Shown here: in pieces, positions 12,195 to 20,307 of the stretch
Position numbering within the stretch: position 1 is the first letter of the stretch
Layout: each line of letters opens with the position of its first letter
Assembly: GCA_963712465.1 (NCBI GenBank)
Contig: CAVQHY010000005.1
Coordinates: forward strand, 310,001 to 374,000
DNA length: 64,000 bases
Direction of reading: 5' to 3'
DNA from: CAVQHY01 sp963712465
GTDB taxonomy: Bacteria > Actinomycetota > Thermoleophilia > Gaiellales > Gaiellaceae
Translations under genes and position numbers: made by a program
Notes under the pieces: model-generated
The model's database searches: none
Told to the model about the DNA's origin: nothing
What the model saw: only the letters and a program-made list of their open reading frames with translations

Positions 12195-14503
12195 TCCGGA
12201 CGCTGCTGACGATCGCTCTGGCCACCGCGGTGCTCACGGTCGCCTGGCTTCGGATCGAGACTGGCCGCCCGCCCCTGGGGGAGCTCGCGGCGGTGCTCAT
12301 GCTCGCCCTCGCCCCGACAGCCGTGCTCCTGCTGGTGCGCGGCCACCGCCGCTGGCCGCTGGCCGCGTGCACGGCGCTGCTGGCGCTTCTGATCGCAGGC
12401 GGGGTCGCATTCGACGTCCCCGTGACCGACGCGCGGCCTCGAAGCGAGCGCGACTTCTTCGGGCCGCTTGTGGATCGGCTCGGGGACAGCATGCGCGACG
12501 CCTACGACGCTCTTGCGCCCTTCGACCCGCTCGACTACCCGCTCATCCACGGGCTCGTGCTGCTGGCGATCTTCGGGTTCGTGCTGGCGGCCGGGGTGCT
12601 GATTGCGGCGCAACGCCCGGTCGCCGCCGGGCTCGTGCTGGTTGTGGGCGCCGGCTGGCCGACGACGCTGTATCCGGGGCCGCGACCGCTCGCAGCAGGG
12701 GCGATCGCCCTCGTGGCGATCCTCGCAATCTTTTACCTGATGCGACGCGGAAGCGCGGTGGGTATGCGCTCACTCGGGCCGGCGGTCGCCTTCGGGGTCG
12801 TGCTCGTCGCCGTCGCCGTCGGCGTCTCGACGCAGGATGCCGTGGCCAAACGGGCGATCGCGGACTGGCAGAGCTGGGACCTGTACGACGCGCCGGAGGA
12901 CTCCGTCGGCGTCCGCTACGTCTGGAACTCGCACTATCAGGGCATCCGCTTTCCCGACAAGGAGACGGTCGTGCTGCGGGTGGGAGTCGAAGGGGGCGAG
13001 AAGCGCAAGCTGTACTGGCGTGCGACCACGCTCGACGTCTACACGGGAATCGGGTGGCGTGAGGCGCTCGACCTCGCGCCGGCCGAGCGTTCCACGCAGA
13101 TCGACGAGACCGCGATCGACCCGCTCCTACCCGAGAAGGCCGGAAACGAGGGTGCCTGGGTGGAGCAGCAGGTCGAGGTCGGAGCGCTCGCCGACAGCCA
13201 TTTGATCGCGTCGGCGCAGCCGGTTCGCTGGCGTCCTGGCACCGGGGCGCCCGTACGGGTCGCAGGGGGCGGTGTCGTCGTCCTGCCAGGGGAGCTTCGA
13301 CCGGGCCAGCGCTACACGGCCTGGAGCTACGTGCCCGACGCGAAGCCGGGTCAGCTAGCGAAGGCCAAGGGCCTCTATCCCGACGAGGCCATGCGGTTTC
13401 TCGAGTTGCTTCCGGGCGTGCGCTTTCCGGCGTTCGGCGCGCCGAACCGTGAGGAGCGCGTTGCCCGGATCTTCCGGGAAGGTCACGAGAACTTCCTGCT
13501 CGCCTCGCACGAGACGATCTACCGGCTTGCCCGGGAGGCCGTCGGCGGCGCCCGGTCGCCGTACGCGGCGGCGCTCGCGCTCGAGTCGTGGTTTCGCGAG
13601 CAGGGCGGCTTCACCTACAACGAGCAGCCGCCCCTAACGAACAGCGCGGAGCCGCCCCTCGTGGCGTTCCTGCTGCGCTCGAGAGAGGGGTACTGCCAGC
13701 ACTACGCGGGGGCGATGGCGGTCATGCTGCGGCTCCTCGGCGTTCCGGCACGGGTGGCTGCGGGCTTCACGACCGGGAAGTACGACAAGGGAAGCCGCGA
13801 GTGGGTCGTCACCGACCACAACGCGCACACCTGGGTCGAGGCCTACTTCCCGGGCTTCGGCTGGCTTCCGTTCGACCCGACGCCCGGGCGGGGTGACCTA
13901 ACGGCCGCGTACTCGGCCGTCTCGGAGGCGTTCGCCGCGCCCAACCTCGCGGCCGCACGCGACTCGCTCGGCCGCGGCGCAGTCCTCGACGCCATCACGG
14001 CGGAGGCGCTTCGACTGCGCCGCGTTGGGGTCGGTGGGTTCGGTCCCGGAGGCACGGGGGATCCGGGCGCGGGCCCGGTATCCGAGGAGGGCGGCACCAG
14101 CCCGTTCGCGCTCGGGGCGCTCGTCGTCCTGGCGGCCGTCGCGGCTCTCCAGCTTGCCAAGGCGCTTCGCCGGCGGCTTCGATTCGTGACGCGCGACCCG
14201 CGCGAGCTCGCGACCGCCTGCCGACGCGACCTCGTCGGCTTCCTGGCCGATCAGCGCATCGAGGCGCCTGCGGGGGCAACGCTCGAGGAGCTCGGAAGGG
14301 TCGTCGAGCGGGAGTTCATCGTCGACGCGGACTCCTTCGTCGAGTCCGCCGAGCGGGCACGGTACGGGCCGCCCGAAGGCGCCCACCGTGCCGCCGACGA
14401 GACGCGCCGCGAGCTCGCCACGCTCGTCTCGCAGATCCGCGGTCAGCTTGGGTTCGCACGGCGGACACGTGGCAGCTTCCGCTTCCGCTCGCTCACGGCG
14501 TAG
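12191..14503 (+). CDS. membrane-anchored transglutaminase-like protein
   Basis: The 770-residue protein has several N-terminal transmembrane helices within roughly residues 1-220, an extracytoplasmic region, and a transglutaminase core with the nucleophile in EGYCQHYAGAM (Cys502), followed by TDHNAHTWVEAYFPG (His) and WLPFDPTPG (Asp). Another transmembrane helix lies near 640 and a cytoplasmic tail follows (DUF4129-like position). The layout matches transglutaminase partners of MoxR/DUF58. It may be a protease or cross-linking enzyme; the activity is not known. Confidence 0.92.
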   Translation: MIRTLLTIALATAVLTVAWLRIETGRPPLGELAAVLMLALAPTAVLLLVRGHRRWPLAACTALLALLIAGGVAFDVPVTDARPRSERDFFGPLVDRLGDSMRDAYDALAPFDPLDYPLIHGLVLLAIFGFVLAAGVLIAAQRPVAAGLVLVVGAGWPTTLYPGPRPLAAGAIALVAILAIFYLMRRGSAVGMRSLGPAVAFGVVLVAVAVGVSTQDAVAKRAIADWQSWDLYDAPEDSVGVRYVWNSHYQGIRFPDKETVVLRVGVEGGEKRKLYWRATTLDVYTGIGWREALDLAPAERSTQIDETAIDPLLPEKAGNEGAWVEQQVEVGALADSHLIASAQPVRWRPGTGAPVRVAGGGVVVLPGELRPGQRYTAWSYVPDAKPGQLAKAKGLYPDEAMRFLELLPGVRFPAFGAPNREERVARIFREGHENFLLASHETIYRLAREAVGGARSPYAAALALESWFREQGGFTYNEQPPLTNSAEPPLVAFLLRSREGYCQHYAGAMAVMLRLLGVPARVAAGFTTGKYDKGSREWVVTDHNAHTWVEAYFPGFGWLPFDPTPGRGDLTAAYSAVSEAFAAPNLAAARDSLGRGAVLDAITAEALRLRRVGVGGFGPGGTGDPGAGPVSEEGGTSPFALGALVVLAAVAALQLAKALRRRLRFVTRDPRELATACRRDLVGFLADQRIEAPAGATLEELGRVVEREFIVDADSFVESAERARYGPPEGAHRAADETRRELATLVSQIRGQLGFARRTRGSFRFRSLTA

Positions 14504-14533
14504 CCACCCGACGCTACCCTCAGGGAAAGAGCG

Positions 14534-14896
14534 ATGAGCGAGACCTACGACCTCTATCGACGTGGCCGCGAGCATCTCGCGAAGGGCATGAACGCCCAGG
14601 CCACGGTCTCGCTCGAGAAGGCGAAGCGACGCGAGCCGCGAAAGGCATCGATCCGCGAGGCGCTCGGCATCGCGTACTTCCGGATCCGCCGCTTCTCCGA
14701 GGCCGAGGCCGAGTTCAGAGCCATCCTCGAGCTTCAGCCCGTGGACGACTACGCGCACTTCGCCCTCGGCCGGTGCCTCGAGAAGCAGGGCCGCCCGGAC
14801 GAGGCGGCCGGCCACTACCGGCTCGCGAGCTGCCTGCGGCCGGGAAGCAGCGACTACCGGCGCGCGCTCGACGCACTTGTTCGGGACGAGCCCTGA
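14534..14896 (+). CDS. tetratricopeptide repeat protein
   Basis: A 120-residue, all-helical protein with about three TPR units (for example GIAYFRIRRFSEAEAEFRAI and FALGRCLEKQGRPDEAAGHY). TPR proteins are scaffolds for protein interaction; no partner is evident. ATG 14534 is preceded by AGGGAAAG and, further up, a TACCCT hexamer (14515-14520), so it may have its own promoter after the transglutaminase gene. Confidence 0.85.
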   Translation: MSETYDLYRRGREHLAKGMNAQATVSLEKAKRREPRKASIREALGIAYFRIRRFSEAEAEFRAILELQPVDDYAHFALGRCLEKQGRPDEAAGHYRLASCLRPGSSDYRRALDALVRDEP

Positions 14897-14936
14897 TCGG
14901 GTGTCCGGCCGCACTTCACACTGGTAGGACACGGCC

Positions 14937-15374
14937 GTGCGAGCGGTCGTTCAGCGCGTCGCGGAGGCACGAGTGATCGTTCAGGGCCGCGCGATCGGGG
15001 AGATCGGCGCGGGTCTGTGCATCCTTCTCGGAGTGGCGGCGGACGACACGGAGGCGGACGCCGACCGGCTCGCAGGCCGGGTCGCGCGCCTGCGGATCTT
15101 CGCCGACGTCGAGGGCAGGTTCGACGAGAGCTTGCTGGACACCGTCGGCGCCGCCCTCGTCGTCAGCCAGTTCACGCTCATCGCCGACACGACGAAAGGC
15201 AACCGCCCGGGCTTCTCGAGAGCTGCGCGACCCGAAGTCGCCGAACCTCTGTACGAGCGCTTCTGCGCCGCGCTCGACGCGGCCGGCGTCGCGGTTCAGC
15301 GCGGCTCATTCGGCTCGTCGATGCGCGTCGAGCTGGTCAACGACGGCCCCGTCACGATCGTGCTCGACACGTAG
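14937..15374 (+). CDS. dtd: D-aminoacyl-tRNA deacylase
   Basis: Dtd removes D-amino acids (and glycine from mischarged tRNA-Ala) from tRNA. The 145-residue product has the VSQFTLIADTTKGNRPGFSRAA region (SQFTL supplies the active-site Ser/Gln/Phe) and the C-terminal NDGPVTIVLDT, containing the Gly-Pro motif of the homodimer active site. The start is GTG 14937, with MRAVVQRV being the typical N-terminus. Confidence 0.96.
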   Translation: MRAVVQRVAEARVIVQGRAIGEIGAGLCILLGVAADDTEADADRLAGRVARLRIFADVEGRFDESLLDTVGAALVVSQFTLIADTTKGNRPGFSRAARPEVAEPLYERFCAALDAAGVAVQRGSFGSSMRVELVNDGPVTIVLDT

Positions 15375-15432
15375 CGACCGAATACCCACCCGGGGTGGGG
15401 AAGCGGATCGGCTGGGAACAGGTGGGAGCCGG

Positions 15433-15441
15433 TGCTATCCT
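15433..15441 (+). promoter_or_regulatory. extended -10 promoter of the rimP operon
   Basis: TGCTATCCT (15433-15441) is an extended -10 element (TGn followed by TATCCT) with no good -35. It would start RNA near 15448 and give a leader of about 65 nt that contains the terminator-like hairpin at 15474-15497. Confidence 0.5.
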
Positions 15442-15473
15442 GATCGCAACCACATTTCCCCAGCAGGAGAAAT

Positions 15474-15497
15474 GGGCGCACGAGCGCCCTTTTTTTT
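15474..15497 (+). terminator. intrinsic terminator in the rimP leader (probable attenuator)
   Basis: GGGCGC, loop ACGA, GCGCCC, then eight T residues: a textbook Rho-independent terminator. It is the only long T-run of this kind I saw in the window. It ends 15 nt before the rimP ATG and lies after the promoter-like element at 15433, so it stands in front of its own operon rather than at the end of dtd. In proteobacteria a rimP leader terminator is tied to NusA autoregulation; the same logic is likely here. Confidence 0.8.
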
Positions 15498-15512
15498 CGA
15501 ACCGAGACCGAA

Positions 15513-15959
15513 ATGACACAGGTATTCGAACAGGAGCGGGAGCTCCATCGCGCGGTCGCCCTCGAGGTCGAGAGCGCCTTGCCCGAGGTCGAGGTGCTCG
15601 CCGTCGAGCTTGCCGGCCGCGAGCGCATGTGCGTGTACCTCGATCATCCCGACGGCGTCGACCATTCCCTCTGCGCGCGGGTGACGAGCGTCCTTCGCAG
15701 CTATCTGCAGGACTACTCGCTCGAGGTCTCCTCGCCGGGGCTCGCCCGGCCGCTGCGCACGCGTTCGCACTTTGCAGGCGCTGTCGGCCGCCGGGTGTCA
15801 GTGAGGACGCGCGACGAGATCGGCGGAAGGACGCGATTCAGGGGCGAGGTCGTCGCAGCCGGACCGGAGACGTTCACGCTCGTCGCCGGCGGCGGCGAGC
15901 GCGTCGAGGTTCCGTACGAGGCGGTCGTCCGCGGCAATCTCAGCGATGAGGGGCGGTAA
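15513..15959 (+). CDS. rimP: ribosome maturation factor RimP
   Basis: RimP is needed for maturation of the 30S subunit. The 148-residue product has the N-terminal alpha/beta domain (VLAVELAGRERMCVYLDHPDGVD), the conserved YSLEVSSPGLARPLR motif and a C-terminal small beta-barrel. It is the first gene of the translation/transcription cluster and is preceded by the terminator-like leader. nusA follows after three bases. Confidence 0.96.
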   Translation: MTQVFEQERELHRAVALEVESALPEVEVLAVELAGRERMCVYLDHPDGVDHSLCARVTSVLRSYLQDYSLEVSSPGLARPLRTRSHFAGAVGRRVSVRTRDEIGGRTRFRGEVVAAGPETFTLVAGGGERVEVPYEAVVRGNLSDEGR

Positions 15960-15962
15960 GCC

Positions 15963-17249
15963 GTGACGAGAGAGATCATCGAGGCCGTCAGGGAGATCGA
16001 GCGAGAGAAGGGAATCGAGTCGGACACGCTCGTCCGTGCGCTCGAGGACGCCCTCCTGGCCGCCTACAAGAAGACCCCCGGCGCGGCCAGGCACGCACAG
16101 GTCCGGCTCGACCGCGCGACCGGCGATTTCCGCGTCTGGGCGATCGAGCTGCCCGCCGACATCGAGGAGCGCCTGATCGACGAGGCGCGCGAGCGCGCGA
16201 TCGAGGAGCTCGAGGCGCTGGAGGCGGAGACCGGCGAGAAGTCTCACACCCTGGTCACGGACGACGACCTCGTCATCGACTGGTCGGACGTGCCGGAAGA
16301 CCAGATCGTCGAGACCGACGTCACCCCCGAGAACTTCGGCCGCATTGCGGCCCAGACGGCCAAGCAGGTGATCCTGCAGCGGATCCGGGAAGCCGAGCGC
16401 GAGATGATGTACGAGGAGTACGTCGACCGTGTCGGCGAGGTCGTCACCGGGATCGTCCAGCAGGCGGGCGACCGCAACAACGTCCTCGTCGACCTCGGCA
16501 AGGTCGAGGCGCTGCTGCCTCGCTCGGAGCAGGTCGACGGCGAGCGCTACGAGCAGGGGAGCCGCATCAAGGCGGTGATCACGGAGGTGCGCTCGGGAAC
16601 CAAGGGCCCGCAGGTGATCCTCTCGCGCCGCGATCCGGAGCTGATCAAGACGCTGTTCGAGCTCGAGGTGCCGGAGATCGCGGACGGTCTGGTCGAGATC
16701 CGAGGCGTCGCACGCGAGCCCGGGTATCGCTCGAAGATCGCCGTCGAGTCGCATGCGCAGGGAGTCGACCCGGTCGGCGCCTGCGTCGGCCCGCGGGGCT
16801 CGCGCGTGCGGATGGTCGTCTCGGAGCTGCGCGGCGAGAAGATCGACATCATCCCGTGGAACCCGGAGCCTGCCCGCTTCGTCGCGAAGGCGCTGTCGCC
16901 CGCGCGGGTGCGCGAGGTCCTCGTCGACGACGACACGTCGGAGGCAACCGTCGTCGTGCCCGACGACCAGCTGTCGCTCGCCATCGGCAAGGAGGGCCTG
17001 AACGCGCGGCTCGCGGCGCGGCTGACCGGCTGGAAGGTCGACATCGTCTCCGAGACCGACTTCGCGCGGACGGAGGCCGAGGCCGCCTTCGGTGGGGACG
17101 ACGACGCGGAGTTCTCCGGCCGTTGCGCGGCGATCCTCTCCAACGGCAAGCGTTGCCCGAACACGTCGCTCCCGGGCTCGAAATACTGCGGCGTTCCGGC
17201 GCATCGCGAGCTTGCCGCCCAGGAGGGTGAGACGCCTGTCGAGGTGTGA
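15963..17249 (+). CDS. nusA: transcription termination/antitermination factor NusA with Cys-rich C-terminal tail
   Basis: The 428-residue NusA has its N-terminal RNA-polymerase-binding domain, an S1 domain (GEVVTGIVQQAGDRNNVLVD region), KH1 (near SRRDPELIKTLFELEVPEI) and KH2 with GPRGSRVRM and the second GKEG-type loop. The start is GTG 15963. The unusual part is the tail: Cys388-x9-Cys398-x10-Cys409-x4-His414, a putative small metal-binding module. The same spacing of the three Cys occurs in the protein encoded at 54099-54548. The stop overlaps a possible ylxR start (GTGA). Confidence 0.96.
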   Translation: MTREIIEAVREIEREKGIESDTLVRALEDALLAAYKKTPGAARHAQVRLDRATGDFRVWAIELPADIEERLIDEARERAIEELEALEAETGEKSHTLVTDDDLVIDWSDVPEDQIVETDVTPENFGRIAAQTAKQVILQRIREAEREMMYEEYVDRVGEVVTGIVQQAGDRNNVLVDLGKVEALLPRSEQVDGERYEQGSRIKAVITEVRSGTKGPQVILSRRDPELIKTLFELEVPEIADGLVEIRGVAREPGYRSKIAVESHAQGVDPVGACVGPRGSRVRMVVSELRGEKIDIIPWNPEPARFVAKALSPARVREVLVDDDTSEATVVVPDDQLSLAIGKEGLNARLAARLTGWKVDIVSETDFARTEAEAAFGGDDDAEFSGRCAAILSNGKRCPNTSLPGSKYCGVPAHRELAAQEGETPVEV

Positions 17250-17503
17250 ACCGACCGTCGCACCTCGGCTCGGTCGGGCGCACGCCGGGCATGCCGACGC
17301 GAACCTGCATCGCCTGTGGGCGCAAGGCGAGCCAGGCGGAGCTCTGGCGATTCACGGCTCCCGGTGGGGTACTTCGGCGCGACGGCGTCGGGAGGGGCGC
17401 GTACACGTGCATGAACGGCGAATGCTTCGACCTGGCGGTGGAGCGGCGTGCGTTCGCGCGCGCGCTTCGGCGAACGGTGACGGTGCAGTCGGAAACGGGG
17501 TAA
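17246..17503 (+). CDS. ylxR: YlxR family RNA-binding protein
   Basis: YlxR (DUF448) is a small nucleic-acid-binding protein found between nusA and infB in many bacteria. The product carries the family motif TRTCIACGRK and a later GRGAYTC segment. GTG 17246 overlaps the nusA stop and gives 85 residues; ATG 17291 gives 70 residues starting two residues before the motif. The stop TAA is part of the TAATCT hexamer that is the likely -10 of infB. Confidence 0.92.
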   Translation: MNRPSHLGSVGRTPGMPTRTCIACGRKASQAELWRFTAPGGVLRRDGVGRGAYTCMNGECFDLAVERRAFARALRRTVTVQSETG

Positions 17504-17506
17504 TCT
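17501..17506 (+). promoter_or_regulatory. -10 element for leaderless infB transcript
   Basis: TAATCT begins in the ylxR stop codon and ends 7 nt before the infB ATG (17513). TGACGG at 17478-17483 is a possible -35 at 17-nt spacing. The geometry predicts transcription starting at the A of ATG. Confidence 0.5.
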
Positions 17507-17512
17507 CGAACG

Positions 17513-19492
17513 ATGGCTGACGGCAAGAGACCACTTCGGCCGCGCCAGGGAGCCGCGGCGGGGCGGCGCAAGCGCCGCGTCGTCATCGACTCGCAGGCCG
17601 CCAGGCCGCGCCCCGACGGGCGCGGCCCTCGCGACCAGGGGCCCGCGAAGCCCGAACGGTCGCAGCCGCCGGCGGCGCCTCCGACCGGTCCGGTCACGGT
17701 CAGCTCGGGAGCGACGGTCAAGGACGTCTCCGCGGCCATCGGCGTCCCTGTCGCGCAGATCATGAAGTTCCTGATGGGTGCAGGCGAGATGGTGCAGATC
17801 ACCCAGTCGCTCTCGGACGAGGCAATCGAGCTGATCGCCGCCGAGTTCGAGCGCGAGGTCTCGATCAAGCACGCGGACGAGGAAGAGCTCGAGCCGCAGT
17901 CGTACGAGGACGAGCCCGAGGATCTGGTCGATCGACCGCCGGTCGTCACGATCATGGGCCACGTCGACCACGGCAAGACGACGCTGCTCGACTCGATCCG
18001 CTCTGCGGCTGTCGTCGAGACCGAGGCGGGGGGGATCACCCAGCACATCGGTGCCTACCAGGTCGACCACGACGGGCGGCGCGTGACGTTCCTCGACACG
18101 CCGGGTCACGAGGCGTTCACGGCGCTGCGGGCCCGCGGCGCGAAGATCACCGATATCGCCGTCCTCGTCGTCGCCGCCGACGACGGCGTCATGCCGCAGA
18201 CCGTGGAGTCGATCAATCACGCCCGGGCCGCCGAGGTGCCGATCGTCGTTGCCGTCAACAAGATCGACCGGCCGGAGTCGAACCCGACCCGCGTGCGCCA
18301 GGAGCTGGTCCAGGAGAGCCTCCAGCCGGAGGAGTGGGGAGGCAGCACGCAGTTTGCCGACGTGTCCGCGAAGACCGGGGAGGGGATCGACACCCTGATC
18401 GAGAAGATCCTCCTCGTCGCAGACGCCGAGCTCGAGCTGCGGGCGAACCCGAAGGCGGAGGCCAGCGGGCCGATCATCGAGAGCAGGCTCGACGTCGGCC
18501 GCGGTCCTGCGGCGACCATGCTCGTGACGCGCGGGACGCTCACCGTCGGCGACGCGATCGTCGCCGGCGACGCCTGGGGGAAGGTGCGGGCCCTGTACGA
18601 CTATCGCGGCGAGAAGGTCAAGGAGGTGAGGCCGGGCACTCCGGTCGAGATCCTCGGCTTCGACAAGCCGCCGTCGGCAGGCGAGCAGGCACGGGTGGTC
18701 GAGAACGAGCGCGAGGCGCGCCGCCTTGCGGGGATCCGCGGCCAGCGCCTGCGCGCCGAGCAGTTCGCGCGGCGAACGAAGAAGGGCGTCTCGCTCGACG
18801 AGCTCTTCACGCGGCTCGGCGAGGGCACGGTCCAGGAGCTCAACATCATCGTCAAGGCGGACGTCCAGGGCTCGGTGGAGGCGGTTGTCGGCGAGCTCGC
18901 GAAGATCCGCCACCCGGAGGTGTCGGTGAACGTGATCCACACCGGCATCGGCGGCATCACCGAATCGGACGTGATGCTGGCTGCCGCGTCGGCGGCGATC
19001 ATCGCCGGGTTCAACGTCCGTCCGAACGCCGAGGCGCGCGCGCTCGCCGAGCGAGAGGGCGTCGACGTCCGGACGTACCGCGTCATCTACCAGCTGACCG
19101 AAGACATCCAGCAGGCGCTCGTCGGCCTGCTCTCGCCCGAGCAGGTCGAGGAGACGCTCGGCGAGGCCGAGGTGCGGGCGCTCTTCCGCGCGTCACGCAT
19201 CGGCGTGATCGCCGGCTGCTACGTCACGACCGGCGTGATCCGCCGGAACGCGCAGATCCGTGTCATCCGCGACGGGACCGTCGTGTACGAGACGACGATC
19301 GCGAGCCTCAAGCGCTTCAAGGAGGACGTCCGCGAGGTCCAGGCCGGTTTCGAGTGCGGCATCCTGCTCGAGAGCTTCAACGACGTCAAGGAGGGCGACG
19401 TCCTCGAGGCCTACGAGACGAGGGAAGTCGAGCGCACCGATCTCGAGGTCCCGACCGGCGCGTCGCCGGCCGGCGACGGCCAGCCCGAGTAA
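17513..19492 (+). CDS. infB: translation initiation factor IF-2
   Basis: IF-2 is the GTPase that places fMet-tRNA on the 30S subunit. At 659 residues it has a short N-terminal extension rich in Arg, Pro and Gly. The G domain has GHVDHGKTTLLD (G1), DTPGHEAF (G3) and NKID (G4), followed by the beta-barrel and C-terminal domains. There is no recognisable Shine-Dalgarno sequence, which agrees with the leaderless-promoter geometry just upstream. Confidence 0.97.
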   Translation: MADGKRPLRPRQGAAAGRRKRRVVIDSQAARPRPDGRGPRDQGPAKPERSQPPAAPPTGPVTVSSGATVKDVSAAIGVPVAQIMKFLMGAGEMVQITQSLSDEAIELIAAEFEREVSIKHADEEELEPQSYEDEPEDLVDRPPVVTIMGHVDHGKTTLLDSIRSAAVVETEAGGITQHIGAYQVDHDGRRVTFLDTPGHEAFTALRARGAKITDIAVLVVAADDGVMPQTVESINHARAAEVPIVVAVNKIDRPESNPTRVRQELVQESLQPEEWGGSTQFADVSAKTGEGIDTLIEKILLVADAELELRANPKAEASGPIIESRLDVGRGPAATMLVTRGTLTVGDAIVAGDAWGKVRALYDYRGEKVKEVRPGTPVEILGFDKPPSAGEQARVVENEREARRLAGIRGQRLRAEQFARRTKKGVSLDELFTRLGEGTVQELNIIVKADVQGSVEAVVGELAKIRHPEVSVNVIHTGIGGITESDVMLAAASAAIIAGFNVRPNAEARALAEREGVDVRTYRVIYQLTEDIQQALVGLLSPEQVEETLGEAEVRALFRASRIGVIAGCYVTTGVIRRNAQIRVIRDGTVVYETTIASLKRFKEDVREVQAGFECGILLESFNDVKEGDVLEAYETREVERTDLEVPTGASPAGDGQPE

Positions 19493-19557
19493 CCGGTCAG
19501 TCCGGCCCTTCGTCGGGGGCGAACGCCGCGAGTCCTCCCGGGCGCTTGAATACGACC

Positions 19558-19911
19558 ATGTCTGCGGGCTATGTCGGCATCCTCGCGGTCGAGCTCCGCT
19601 TCCCGGACAACCACTCGCTGAAGGGGAAGCGGAAGGAGCTGCTCTCGGTGAAGGCCCAGCTCCAGCGGCGCTTCGGCGCCTCGGTCGCGGAGGTCGATCA
19701 CCACGAGGTGTGGCAGCGGTCGCGTCTGACGCTTGCCTGCGTGGCGCGCCGGTACCACGAGGTCGGCGAGCTCCTCGATGGGGCCGAGCGGTACCTATCC
19801 GGGCAGGCTTTCGAGCTCGCGTCGGTCGAGCGTCGGGTGGTGACTCTCGATGAGGCGTCGAGCGCCGGCGGGTGGGACTCGTTCGGGCTGGGGTGGGGTG
19901 GTGGGAGTTGA
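19558..19911 (+). CDS. ylxP: YlxP (DUF503) family protein
   Basis: A 117-residue member of DUF503, a small protein found between infB and rbfA. It shows the signature LRFPDNHSLKGKRKELLSVK near the N-terminus and AEVDHHEVWQRSRLTLACVA. ATG 19558 is the start. The C-terminal residues after TLDEASSAGGWDSFG run into the first, partial copy of the G-rich repeat (19886-19907), so the last ~10 residues (LGWGGGS) are repeat-encoded. Confidence 0.9.
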   Translation: MSAGYVGILAVELRFPDNHSLKGKRKELLSVKAQLQRRFGASVAEVDHHEVWQRSRLTLACVARRYHEVGELLDGAERYLSGQAFELASVERRVVTLDEASSAGGWDSFGLGWGGGS

Positions 19912-19950
19912 GGGGTCGCGCCCGACAGGGCTGGGGTGGGGTGGTGGGAG
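19886..19950 (+). repeat. G-rich dispersed repeat between ylxP and rbfA (one partial, one full copy)
   Basis: The full copy at 19912-19950 reads GGGGTCGCGCCCGACAGGGC, then a G-run block ending GGTGGTGGGAG. A partial copy with only the G-run block precedes it at 19886-19907. The full copy ends 3 nt before the rbfA GTG (19954), so its GGTGGGAG end occupies the place of the ribosome binding site. Confidence 0.85.
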
Positions 19951-19953
19951 CCT

Positions 19954-20307
19954 GTGACTGAGCGGATGCGGCGGGTCAACGAGGCGATCAGGGAGGTGGT
20001 GTCGGAGGCTCTCGGGGAGCTGGCCGATCCTCGCATCGGGTTCGTGACGGTCACCGCGGTGCGGGCGAGCCCCGACCTGGCGCAGGCAACCGTGTTCGTC
20101 TCCGTCCTGGGCTCGGACCGCAAACGGGCGCGCACGCTCGCGGGCCTCTCGTCGTCGCGCGGCGTGCTCCAGGCGCGCATCGCGCGAGAGCTGACCATCA
20201 AGAGGACTCCTGTCCTGACCTTCGAGTACGATCAGACGGTGGAGAGAGGTGCGCGCCTCTCGAAGCTCATCGATGAGCTCGCCCCGGGAGACGACAGCGA
20301 CACCTGA
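19954..20307 (+). CDS. rbfA: 30S ribosome-binding factor A
   Basis: RbfA helps mature 16S rRNA in the 30S subunit. The product (117 residues from GTG 19954) has the KH-type fold and family features: RMRRVNEAIREVVSEAL, LADPRIGFVTVTAV and the C-terminal TPVLTFEYDQTVERGARLSKLI. GTG 19936 is also in frame but lies inside the G-rich repeat. The 3' end overlaps nrnA. Confidence 0.95.
   Translation: MTERMRRVNEAIREVVSEALGELADPRIGFVTVTAVRASPDLAQATVFVSVLGSDRKRARTLAGLSSSRGVLQARIARELTIKRTPVLTFEYDQTVERGARLSKLIDELAPGDDSDT

Noticed and set aside
15385..15399. Terminator for dtd (CCCACCCGGGGTGGG palindrome)
   Set aside because: The palindrome has almost no loop and no T-run, and it looks like another fragment of the GGGGTGGG repeat core.
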